DNA of 11,037 bases, from NCBI GenBank assembly GCA_002455425.1, contig DKKT01000093.1, positions 1 to 11,037 on the forward strand, written 5' to 3'. The translations under genes and the position numbers were made by a program. Each line of letters opens with the position of its first letter. The stretch's first letter is position 1. This document shows, piece by piece, positions 1 through 6,438 of the stretch. The stretch is from Chthonomonas sp. UBA6659 (GTDB lineage Bacteria > Armatimonadota > Fimbriimonadia > Fimbriimonadales > Fimbriimonadaceae). A model generated the notes under the pieces. That model was not told where the DNA came from. It saw only the letters and a program-made list of their open reading frames with translations, and did no database searches.

Positions 1-1
1 C

Positions 2-850
2 GCGATGGTCGTCCTCGCGGTCGGATGCGGCGCCGGACAGGTGTCGACCACCGGAGGCACGAACACCACGGGAACGGCCACGGGGGTAACAACCGGAGAC
101 GCGACCACCGGAGCGACCACGGGCGGGACCCAGCCCACCGCGCCCCCGAACTATCGATACGAGGTCGTCAAGGTGTTGCCCCACGATCCGCGGGCGTTCA
201 CCCAGGGACTCGTCTTTCATGACGGCTACTTCCTCGAAGGCACCGGCCTGAACGGCGAGTCGACCCTGCGCAAAGTCGAGGTCGAGACCGGAAAGGTCCT
301 CAAGAAGGTCGATCTCGAGCAGAAGTACTTCGGGGAGGGAATCGCACTCCTGAAGGACAAGATCTACCAGCTCACGTGGCAGAACCAGACCGGTTTCGTC
401 TACGAGCTGAGCACGTTCAAGAAGCTCAAGTCGTTCGAGTACCCGGGCGAGGGCTGGGGCATCACGACCGATGGCGAGAAGCTCTTCGTCAGCGATGGCA
501 CGCCGTTCATTCGCATTTGGGATCCGGAGACCCTCAAGGAAACCGGCCGCATCGAGGTCAAGGACGACCGCGGTCAGATCTGGAGTCTCAACGAGCTCGA
601 GTTTGTCAAGGGCGAGATCTACGCCAACGTCTGGCAGACCGACATGATCGCGCGCGTCGATCCGAAGACGGGGAAGGTGACCGGCTGGATCAACGTGCAG
701 GGATTGCTCAAGCCGGAATACTCGAGGCCCGGGCAACCTCAGCCGGACGTCCTGAACGGGATCGCGTACGACGCGAAGACCGACCGCTTGTTCGTGACGG
801 GCAAGCTGTGGCCCAAGGTGTTCGAGATCAAGCTAGTGAAGGTCGGATGA
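2..850 (+). CDS. Glutaminyl-peptide cyclotransferase, lipoprotein (5' end cut by window)
   Basis: Predicted to convert N-terminal glutamine of peptides to pyroglutamate, releasing ammonia; belongs to the plant/bacterial beta-propeller type (Glu_cyclase_2), not the animal zinc enzyme. The catalytic domain fills residues ~52-280 counted from the first ATG (position 5) and starts with the typical DPRAFTQGL stretch, followed by propeller-blade repeats such as GITTDGEKLFVSDG and LNGIAYDAKTDRLFVTG. The N-terminus has a lipobox-like AVGC at residues 5-8 and then a low-complexity Thr/Gly linker (~10-47), so the enzyme should be an exported lipoprotein. Only seven residues precede the cysteine if ATG 5 is used, too few for a signal peptide, and the frame is open to the window edge; the true start is therefore probably upstream of the window. 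The stop overlaps the next start (ATGA), implying translational coupling. Family assignment is firm; the physiological substrate is unknown. Confidence 0.88.
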   Translation, partial: AMVVLAVGCGAGQVSTTGGTNTTGTATGVTTGDATTGATTGGTQPTAPPNYRYEVVKVLPHDPRAFTQGLVFHDGYFLEGTGLNGESTLRKVEVETGKVLKKVDLEQKYFGEGIALLKDKIYQLTWQNQTGFVYELSTFKKLKSFEYPGEGWGITTDGEKLFVSDGTPFIRIWDPETLKETGRIEVKDDRGQIWSLNELEFVKGEIYANVWQTDMIARVDPKTGKVTGWINVQGLLKPEYSRPGQPQPDVLNGIAYDAKTDRLFVTGKLWPKVFEIKLVKVG

Positions 851-1197
851 GCCGGGCGCTTTTCTTGAGCCCGATGGTACCGACCTTCAAACCCGAGGAA
901 ACACTCGCGTTCTTCAAGGACCTGCTCGGCTTCGCCGCGGTGATGGAGAGCGACACCTACTGGGTGTTGATCAAGGACGGGCTCACCGTCCACTTGTTGC
1001 CGGCCGGGCCGGACATCGGACAGATGGAGTTCTACCTCGAGGTCGAGGACGTCGATGCGCTATGGGCCGAGGTGGAAGACCGCGTGACCGAAATCCGGCA
1101 TCGGGCACCGTTCGATCGCGACTATGGGATGCGCGAGGCCCACCTCGACATACCCGGTACGAACTGCCTGCTCTTCATCGGACAGTCGATCCGATAG
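847..1197 (+). CDS. VOC superfamily (glyoxalase/bleomycin-resistance fold) protein
   Basis: A 116-residue single-module VOC protein. It has the beta-alpha-beta-beta-beta layout: an opening strand (LFLSPMVPTF), the helix PEETLAFFKDLLGF, a strand with TYWVLIKDG, then the second half beginning EFYLEVEDVDALWAEV and ending in the closing strand NCLLFIGQ. The DYGMREAHLDIPGTN segment matches the usual 'DPDGN' turn before the last strand. One module of this size normally dimerises to make a metal site. Canonical metal ligands are not clear: the first strand lacks the usual His, so it may be a non-catalytic binding protein rather than a lyase. The start ATG lies in an ATGA overlap with the cyclase gene, and AAGG four bases upstream is a weak Shine-Dalgarno. 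Substrate cannot be told from sequence. Confidence 0.8.
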   Translation: MSRALFLSPMVPTFKPEETLAFFKDLLGFAAVMESDTYWVLIKDGLTVHLLPAGPDIGQMEFYLEVEDVDALWAEVEDRVTEIRHRAPFDRDYGMREAHLDIPGTNCLLFIGQSIR

Positions 1198-1205
1198 AAC
1201 AGCGC

Positions 1206-1221
1206 CACCGGAAGGCCGGTG
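1206..1221. terminator. Hairpin between convergent genes
   Basis: CACCGG, a four-base loop AAGG, then CCGGTG form a perfect 6-bp GC-rich stem in the 52-bp gap between two convergent genes. Position fits a bidirectional terminator, but no T-run follows on either strand, so it is not a classical intrinsic terminator. A 10-bp palindrome TCGCTAGCGA follows at 1232-1241. Confidence 0.35.
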
Positions 1222-1249
1222 AGGCTCCCGATCGCTAGCGAGTCTTCAT

Positions 1250-2275
1250 TCAGCGCTCGACGACCGCGCTGACGATCGTATCGCCACGGCGCAGCGTCAG
1301 GACGATCTCCTTTCCGGTTTCCGTCATGCCGAACACGGCGTAGTCCCCGTCCAGCGACGGCTCGTCCTCAAGACAGATATAGAACTGGCTGCCGCCGCCG
1401 ACCTTGCGGCCGGTACTCGCCATCGCCACGGCGTACTGGATGTTCAGGAGGCCGGTGTCCTCGAACGGGATCGTGTAGCCGGGACCGCCCGTCCCGATGT
1501 CGGGGTCGTCCAGGGGCTCGGTCTTCGTGAGGGGATCGCCGCCTTGGATCACGAATCCGGGCTCATAGCGATGGAATCGAATCCCGTTGTAGAACTGCTT
1601 GTTCACGAGGGAGACGAAGTTGCCGGTCGTGATCGGGGCGCGGTCCGTGTTCATCCTGAGCACGATCTCGCCCTTGCCTTCGATCGTCATCCGCACGGCG
1701 ACGTTGGCCGCGACCGACACCGGCACGCGGGCCGATTTCGAAGGTTCCTCGACGCTTGTCGCGATGATCTCGGCGTCGCCCGGAGTGTCGGAAGCGGTGA
1801 ACAGACCGTCGGCGTTGATGCTGCCGGCCGACGACGGCGATACGCGCCACGTCACCTCGGTGTTGGTCGCGCCGGTGACCGCGGCATTGAGGTCGAGGGT
1901 GCTTCTCGGGCTCATCAGGGGTAGCGGCGTCGGGTTCGTGATCTGGACGTTCACTCCGCCGGTCACCGTGACGTTCGCTCGTGCCGAAAGCGACGGATCG
2001 TCGGTGACCGTCACCGTCACCTGGTAATCGCCAGGGGTGTCGGGCGCGGTGTAGGTACCGTCCGTGGCTACGGTCCCCCCGGTCGCGGACCAGGTCAACT
2101 TGGGAAACGCCCCGCCGCCGACGAACGCCGTGAACTGGAACGATCGTCCCGGCCGGAGCGTCACGCCAAGAGGTTCGACGCGGATCGAGTCGGGCTTGGC
2201 CGACGATCCGCCTCCTCCTCCGCATCCGATCAGCAAAGAGAGCACGAAGACCAAAGCGAGGAGGCGAGCGATCAC
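1250..2275 (-). CDS. Lipoprotein with two Ig-like domains and a cyclophilin PPIase domain
   Basis: Predicted envelope peptidyl-prolyl cis-trans isomerase of 341 residues. From the chosen GTG start the protein opens with a basic, hydrophobic signal peptide (IARLLALVFVLSLLIGC) whose lipobox cysteine is residue 18, followed by a Gly-rich linker. Two bacterial Ig-like repeats follow (~30-107 and ~108-189; each has 'G.....DGxxTAxDTPGD', a Big_2-like signature). The cyclophilin domain spans ~194-340 with NFVSLVNKQFYNGIRFHR (catalytic-type Arg 236), PGFVIQGGD, GGGSQFYI (Gln 297) and LDGDYAVFG. The Tyr where eukaryotic cyclophilins have His is common in bacterial forms. GTG 2275 was preferred over upstream in-frame codons because these lie inside the barrel gene and lack signal-peptide character. 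GAGG overlaps the barrel stop, 12 nt before the GTG, so translation is probably coupled. Likely an outer-membrane protein folding factor (inference from family and neighbour). Confidence 0.88.
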   Translation of the reverse strand: MIARLLALVFVLSLLIGCGGGGGSSAKPDSIRVEPLGVTLRPGRSFQFTAFVGGGAFPKLTWSATGGTVATDGTYTAPDTPGDYQVTVTVTDDPSLSARANVTVTGGVNVQITNPTPLPLMSPRSTLDLNAAVTGATNTEVTWRVSPSSAGSINADGLFTASDTPGDAEIIATSVEEPSKSARVPVSVAANVAVRMTIEGKGEIVLRMNTDRAPITTGNFVSLVNKQFYNGIRFHRYEPGFVIQGGDPLTKTEPLDDPDIGTGGPGYTIPFEDTGLLNIQYAVAMASTGRKVGGGSQFYICLEDEPSLDGDYAVFGMTETGKEIVLTLRRGDTIVSAVVER

Positions 2276-2289
2276 GAGAGCGTTGTACC

Positions 2290-4863
2290 TCAGCGTCCGA
2301 AGTTGAAGGCCAGTTCGAGATCGAAGCCGGCCGATCGGTAGGCCCCGGACGTCAGGTTCGGGTCGCGGTTGGAGACGTCGCGAAGCCGGTAGCCGGCGTT
2401 CAGGGCAAGGTTCTCGAGAATCTGATACTGGTAGACGAGACTCCAACTCAGGTCGTTCTGCGGGTAATAGCCCCGGGTGTTGCCCAAGCTGAGCCCGAAG
2501 GTGATCGCTTGCCGCCGAGCGACGCGGTAACTGAGCGACGCCTCGTAGGCGTGGCTATCCTGCTTGAACGTGCTCGACCCGCCGCTCAGAAGCATACTGG
2601 CCCCGGCCCGGTAGCTCCACCGCCGCCAGAGATTACCGGTCATGAAGAGATCGAACGTCGTTGCCGACGACGTGACCGGCGAATCGACGAACGTCGTCGA
2701 TGATCGGTCGATCGAGGCCGAGATGTTCAGCGGGGAGCCGAAGTCGGCGGTGATCGAGAGTCCCATGGCCGTGTTGTCCGAATTCGACGTGATCGAACCC
2801 AAGGTGCGCGTCTTCGCGAACGCCGCCTGGACCGAAAGGCGATCACTCGGCTGCCAATCCGCGTTGACCTGCCAGATGCGGGCATCCACGCCTCCGATCG
2901 GGGTGACCGGACCGACTCCGCCGGAGAAACCGTTGCCGCCGAACCCGAACCCGAAGCCGTTCGTGAACGAGCCGAGCGTCGCGATCGCGCCCGAGTCGCT
3001 CAGCGAATAGCTGGTCGTAAGGCGGAACGCCGAGAACGGGGTCCACGTCGCCCTCGCGGTAATGTCGGTGCCAGGCCCACTGTTGCCGTCGGCCTTGACT
3101 TGGCTTAGGGTCGTCGTCCCCTGGAGCGAGAATCGGGATCCGGCTGCGTAACTGAGACTGAGTTTGACGCTGTTCAGATCGACGGCGGTGTCCCGGGTGC
3201 CACCCTCATTGACCGGGACCTGACCGCGTCCCGATTGGCGTTGGATACCGATTCGGGCATCCAAACGACCCCATTGCCGGCTCATGCTCAGCTCCGAGCT
3301 GTCGAGACGCGTCCGCTGCAGCCCTGAGGATGCCTCGGTCCGTCGGTGCTCGAGCGTCCACGGTGCCCGATCTGCCGCGGGGATGAAACTCGCCGAACCG
3401 CTCACCACCGTAAACCGGGACGGAGAGAAGGTGACGTTCCCCGCGTTCGAGGTGACTCGATTCGAAATGCTGCTGTTTTGGTGGCTGAGCGTGTACCGAA
3501 GCCGGCTCGAATCCTGAACGGTGACCGAGGCTTCACTCGTCCTTTCGTTTCGGCTGAAACCGCGGGTTTCCACGGTCACGTAGCCCGGAGGAATGTCCTT
3601 GATTCCGGCCCTGAACTCGTACTTACCAAACTTCGTGTTGAGCCGCACGCCTCGCGCCGTTCCCGAGAGCGGATTCACTTCCGATTTGAGCCGTCCCAGA
3701 GCTTGCGCGAAGACGATCTCACCGTTCTTGCCTTCTTTCCCGATCGGAATCCGGTAATCAAACCCGATCGTGTCGCGGTCACCGTCGACCGTGCTGGTCG
3801 GCTTCGGCGAATAGGTCACGTCGATCTGGCTTTCGAACGGCATGAAGCGCGTAAAGTAGAAGATACTTGGCGTAATGGTGTCGAAAACGTAATCGACGCC
3901 CTCGACTTGGATGAGCCCGTTCACCTTCACCACAAACGGCTGGGTGCGGAGGGGTTCGAATTGGAGCACGTAGGGCCGTGAGGGCTCGCCGAAGCCGCTG
4001 AAGTACTCCGTGCGATTCGACAATCCCGTCGATCCACGCACATCCTGTTGCATCGCGGTGACCCCGATCCGACCGAAACGTCCGAAGTCGTAGCTGACCC
4101 CGACGCCTTGGACGACCCCGTTTCGCGAATTGGCGCCGAGAGCCTCGAAAGACACCACGATCGTGCTCGTTGGCGGAACGACTTGGGTCGTGAACAGGAT
4201 GGAGCCCAGCTCATAATTCACGGTGTAGTCGGTTCCAAGCTTCTTCTCAACGCCGTCGACCCGAACCTGTTCCGACCCGATGATGAGCTGGCTCGCCTGA
4301 AGGTAGTAGGGTCCGGTGGAGTTGTTTCCCTGGAGGGTCACGGTCCGCGCTGCGCCTCGCGCGTCGCTCCGGAGGGCTCGGGCACGAAAGCGGCCGCTCG
4401 AGTAGCCGATCGAAACACCCTTCATCGTCTTCGTGAACGAAGCATACGGATTGGTATTGAGGAGCTGACCGGTGATGTCGCCCGCGGCGACCTGCCAGCC
4501 CCGGCGTTCGTACTCGAGACTGAAGCGCTGGCCCTGGGGGTCGCTTAGCCTTGAATCAAGGATTGTAGCTTGAAAATTGAACAAACCGAGAACCCTTCGC
4601 CCCGTCAGGTTGATCTGTCCGACGTCGGTGAACCGGCGATTGCCCATTCCATAGTAGTTGGTCGAATCAAACGCCTCCCGGTCCCCAGTGACCGACTGGA
4701 GATGGAGGCCGACCTGGCGATAGCCCCTGACTTCGATTCGCTTGAACACCTCCTTGTCCATCCACCGGTACCACGGCGGCTGGGCGCACACCGACGTGCC
4801 GGCGACCAAAAGGAGGAAGCCGACGACCACGTGCCGAGCAAACGAAAGGGGGAACAAAGCCAT
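2290..4863 (-). CDS. Large outer-membrane beta-barrel surface protein
   Basis: An 857-residue exported protein of no family I can name with certainty. A signal peptide (MALFPLSFARHVVVGFLLLV, cleavage probably after VCA, residue ~27) opens it. The rest is almost wholly alternating polar/hydrophobic strands with Thr/Ser-rich turns, typical of outer-membrane barrels, and it ends LELAFNFGR, an aromatic strand like barrel C-termini. Two related inserts occur early: ~197-241 (GSEQVRVDG..LGTDYTVNYELGSILF..STIVVSFE) and ~310-352 (FVVKVNG..VEGVDYVFDTI..IFYF..SQIDVTYSP). These 'DG-x-GxDYxV-x-Y' modules resemble those of SprA-like and other large bacterial surface proteins. A glycine/phenylalanine-rich loop lies near 625-655. 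It is the first gene of an operon with the cyclophilin lipoprotein. No Shine-Dalgarno is visible; CATAAT sits at 4868-4873, four bases before the ATG. Its in-frame extension upstream (to 5508) is antisense to UDG and rejected. Confidence 0.8.
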   Translation of the reverse strand: MALFPLSFARHVVVGFLLLVAGTSVCAQPPWYRWMDKEVFKRIEVRGYRQVGLHLQSVTGDREAFDSTNYYGMGNRRFTDVGQINLTGRRVLGLFNFQATILDSRLSDPQGQRFSLEYERRGWQVAAGDITGQLLNTNPYASFTKTMKGVSIGYSSGRFRARALRSDARGAARTVTLQGNNSTGPYYLQASQLIIGSEQVRVDGVEKKLGTDYTVNYELGSILFTTQVVPPTSTIVVSFEALGANSRNGVVQGVGVSYDFGRFGRIGVTAMQQDVRGSTGLSNRTEYFSGFGEPSRPYVLQFEPLRTQPFVVKVNGLIQVEGVDYVFDTITPSIFYFTRFMPFESQIDVTYSPKPTSTVDGDRDTIGFDYRIPIGKEGKNGEIVFAQALGRLKSEVNPLSGTARGVRLNTKFGKYEFRAGIKDIPPGYVTVETRGFSRNERTSEASVTVQDSSRLRYTLSHQNSSISNRVTSNAGNVTFSPSRFTVVSGSASFIPAADRAPWTLEHRRTEASSGLQRTRLDSSELSMSRQWGRLDARIGIQRQSGRGQVPVNEGGTRDTAVDLNSVKLSLSYAAGSRFSLQGTTTLSQVKADGNSGPGTDITARATWTPFSAFRLTTSYSLSDSGAIATLGSFTNGFGFGFGGNGFSGGVGPVTPIGGVDARIWQVNADWQPSDRLSVQAAFAKTRTLGSITSNSDNTAMGLSITADFGSPLNISASIDRSSTTFVDSPVTSSATTFDLFMTGNLWRRWSYRAGASMLLSGGSSTFKQDSHAYEASLSYRVARRQAITFGLSLGNTRGYYPQNDLSWSLVYQYQILENLALNAGYRLRDVSNRDPNLTSGAYRSAGFDLELAFNFGR

Positions 4864-4921
4864 CCGGATTATGGAGCCTGCACGCACACTTGGACGCGCA
4901 GCTTCGGAGGGGATTTCATCG

Positions 4922-4950
4922 TGCACACCGCGTACCGACCCATCCACAAT
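4922..4950 (+). promoter_or_regulatory. Candidate promoter of the UDG gene
   Basis: TGCACA (4922-4927) and CACAAT (4945-4950) are separated by 17 bp, each matching four of six sigma70 consensus bases. Six bases separate CACAAT from the chosen ATG at 4957, so the transcript would start at or next to the start codon. No Shine-Dalgarno is present. This lies in the 93-bp divergent gap shared with the barrel gene. Weak by sequence alone. Confidence 0.35.
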
Positions 4951-4956
4951 GCGGCT

Positions 4957-5649
4957 ATGGGCGTCATCCCCCCGTTGCCCAGTGGCGAAACCAACGAAGC
5001 GCTGATCGAGATGGCCATCGCGGCCTCGGCCTGCACCGCCTGCGGTTTGGCCGAGCGCCGACGGAACGTCGCCTTCGGTGAAGGGAATTCTCGTTCGCCT
5101 CTGGTACTCGTGGGTGAGGGGCCGGGCGATACCGAAGACGCGCTCGGGCGGCCGTTCGTGGGCAAGGCGGGACAACTCCTCGAAAGGGCCCTCGGAGAAG
5201 CAGGCCTGTCGCGAAACGACGTGTATATCGCGAACACCGTCAAGTGTCGCGCATGCGATTGGGTGAATGGTCGCCCGATCAACCGCCCGCCGACGGACAT
5301 CGAGACCATGGCTTGCCGCCGGTGGCTCGAACCCCAACTCGCCGCGATCGACCCCCGAGTCATCCTCTGCATCGGTGCGCCGAGTGCCCGCAATCTGATC
5401 AAGCGCGACTTCAAGATTACCGTGGAAAGAGGAAAGTTTTTCTCTTCTAACCTTGCTAAAACGGTCCTTGCGACCCTGCATCCCGCTTACATCCTCCGGA
5501 ACCAGCACGGTGGCAGCGATGGGGGCTACAGCCTGCTTGTCGCCGATATCGTCAAGGCTTGGGAGGCCGCGATTCGCCTACGCGACGGTCGAACTCGCCA
5601 GGAATCGACGGTTCCGACAGAGTCCCAGCCCTCCCTCTTCGAGGTCTGA
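4957..5649 (+). CDS. Family 4 uracil-DNA glycosylase (4Fe-4S)
   Basis: Removes uracil from DNA to start base-excision repair. The 230-residue protein has the family 4 signature: motif A GEGPGDTEDALGRPFVG (residues 53-69), NTVKCR (93-98) and motif B HPAYILR (175-181). Four cysteines fit the iron-sulphur ligands: C26, C29, C97 and C120. The segment between the last two is longer than usual and holds an extra cysteine (C100, in KCRACDW). The UdgX-type KRRIH loop is absent. ATG 4957 was chosen because the N-terminal helix leading into CTACGLAERR then has normal length; an in-frame GTG at 4921 would add 12 residues. The C-terminus ends QPSLFEV, and QPSLF resembles the beta-clamp binding motif QL(S/D)LF. 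sdhB follows after 18 bp but may have its own promoter. Assignment is firm. Confidence 0.92.
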   Translation: MGVIPPLPSGETNEALIEMAIAASACTACGLAERRRNVAFGEGNSRSPLVLVGEGPGDTEDALGRPFVGKAGQLLERALGEAGLSRNDVYIANTVKCRACDWVNGRPINRPPTDIETMACRRWLEPQLAAIDPRVILCIGAPSARNLIKRDFKITVERGKFFSSNLAKTVLATLHPAYILRNQHGGSDGGYSLLVADIVKAWEAAIRLRDGRTRQESTVPTESQPSLFEV

Positions 5650-5654
5650 GCCGG

Positions 5655-5660
5655 TATAAC
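5655..5660 (+). promoter_or_regulatory. Candidate -10 box of sdhB (leaderless)
   Basis: TATAAC matches the -10 consensus at five of six positions and lies seven bases before the sdhB ATG, in an 18-bp gap where no Shine-Dalgarno exists. A start of transcription at or just before the ATG would give a leaderless mRNA. No good -35 is visible upstream. Confidence 0.4.
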
Positions 5661-5667
5661 CAACTCG

Positions 5668-6438
5668 ATGGCCGGGAAGATCCACGTCAAAGTGCTCCGA
5701 CAGCAGAGCGGCGATGCTCAACCGTACTGGGAGACGTTCACGATCGACTACAAGCCGAACCTCAACGTCATCTCGGCGCTGATGGAGATTCGGAAGCGGC
5801 CGATCAACGAAGCAGGTCAGGAGGTCGATCCCCCGACTTGGGACGCGGCTTGTCTCGAAGAGGTGTGCGGTTCGTGCACGATGAATGTGAACGGGATGGT
5901 CCGCCAAGCCTGTACCGCCCTGATCGAGGACGTCGCCGAGCAGCGAGGTCATGACTACTACGTCACCCTCGAGCCCATGAAGAAGTACCCGCTCGTCCGC
6001 GACCTCCAGGTCGATCGGAGCAAGATGTTCGAGAACCTGATCAAGGTCAAGGCCTGGGTACCGATCGATGGATCGTACGATCTTGGAATGGCTCCGCCCC
6101 AGGACGATCACATTCGTCAGCTCCGCTACGCGCTATCCCGCTGTATGACTTGCGGCTGCTGCATGGAGGCGTGTCCCCAGATCAACGAGCGATCCGAATT
6201 CGTCGGCCCGGCTGCGCTGGGACAGGCGCTTCTTTTCAATCTCCATCCCGTGGGGAAAGCGCTGGAAGGCGAACGGATGGAGTACCTCACGGGCGAAGAA
6301 GGCATCACGAATTGCGGCAACGCCCAGAATTGCGTCAAGATCTGCCCGAAGGGCGTGCCGCTGACCCAGGCGATCGCCCAACTCAATCGGGACACGACTG
6401 TCTATAAGCTGAAGCGGTGGATGGGCCTCACCGGTTAG
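5668..6438 (+). CDS. sdhB: Succinate dehydrogenase / fumarate reductase iron-sulphur subunit
   Basis: Carries electrons from the flavoprotein SdhA to the membrane anchor and quinone in complex II of the respiratory chain and citric acid cycle. All cluster ligands are visible in 256 residues. 2Fe-2S: C62, C67, C70 and C82 (CLEEVCGSC ... C). 4Fe-4S: C159, C162, C165 (CMTCGCCMEACP) with C226. 3Fe-4S: C169, C216, C222 (NCGNAQNCVKICPKG). The sequence is of the Bacillus type (LEPMKKYPLVRDLQVDRSKMF, KAWVPIDGSYDLG), which normally pairs with a single diheme SdhC anchor. Length is normal. It is unusual in standing alone: UDG is upstream and a convergent gene downstream, so sdhA and sdhC must lie elsewhere if the complex exists. 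The last 11 bp overlap the end of the convergent TPR gene. Confidence 0.95.
   Translation: MAGKIHVKVLRQQSGDAQPYWETFTIDYKPNLNVISALMEIRKRPINEAGQEVDPPTWDAACLEEVCGSCTMNVNGMVRQACTALIEDVAEQRGHDYYVTLEPMKKYPLVRDLQVDRSKMFENLIKVKAWVPIDGSYDLGMAPPQDDHIRQLRYALSRCMTCGCCMEACPQINERSEFVGPAALGQALLFNLHPVGKALEGERMEYLTGEEGITNCGNAQNCVKICPKGVPLTQAIAQLNRDTTVYKLKRWMGLTG

Noticed and set aside
46..145. Repeat-like ACCACCGG/ACCACGGG stretch in the cyclase gene
   Set aside because: It is the codon-level result of a Thr/Gly-rich lipoprotein linker, too irregular to call a DNA repeat or CRISPR.
376..846. Frame-shifted upstream part of the open frame containing the VOC gene
   Set aside because: It overlaps the cyclase gene out of frame and has shadow-frame Arg/His-rich composition; the VOC domain begins at ATG 847.
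2276..2446. Longer start for the cyclophilin lipoprotein
   Set aside because: The added 57 residues are Arg/Pro-rich, lie inside the barrel coding region and would bury the lipoprotein signal peptide.
3346..3981. Long plus-strand frames antisense to the barrel (3346-3981, 4048-4548)
   Set aside because: Arg/His-rich shadow translations with no domain, no ribosome binding site and full overlap with a convincing gene.
4570..4956. Open frame extending 129 codons upstream of the UDG start
   Set aside because: It runs antisense through the barrel gene and across the divergent gap; its composition is unlike UDG N-termini. The long frame is a by-product of GC-rich sequence.
4864..5508. Open frame extending 215 codons upstream of the barrel start
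   Set aside because: It is antisense to UDG and precedes a good signal peptide, which must be N-terminal.
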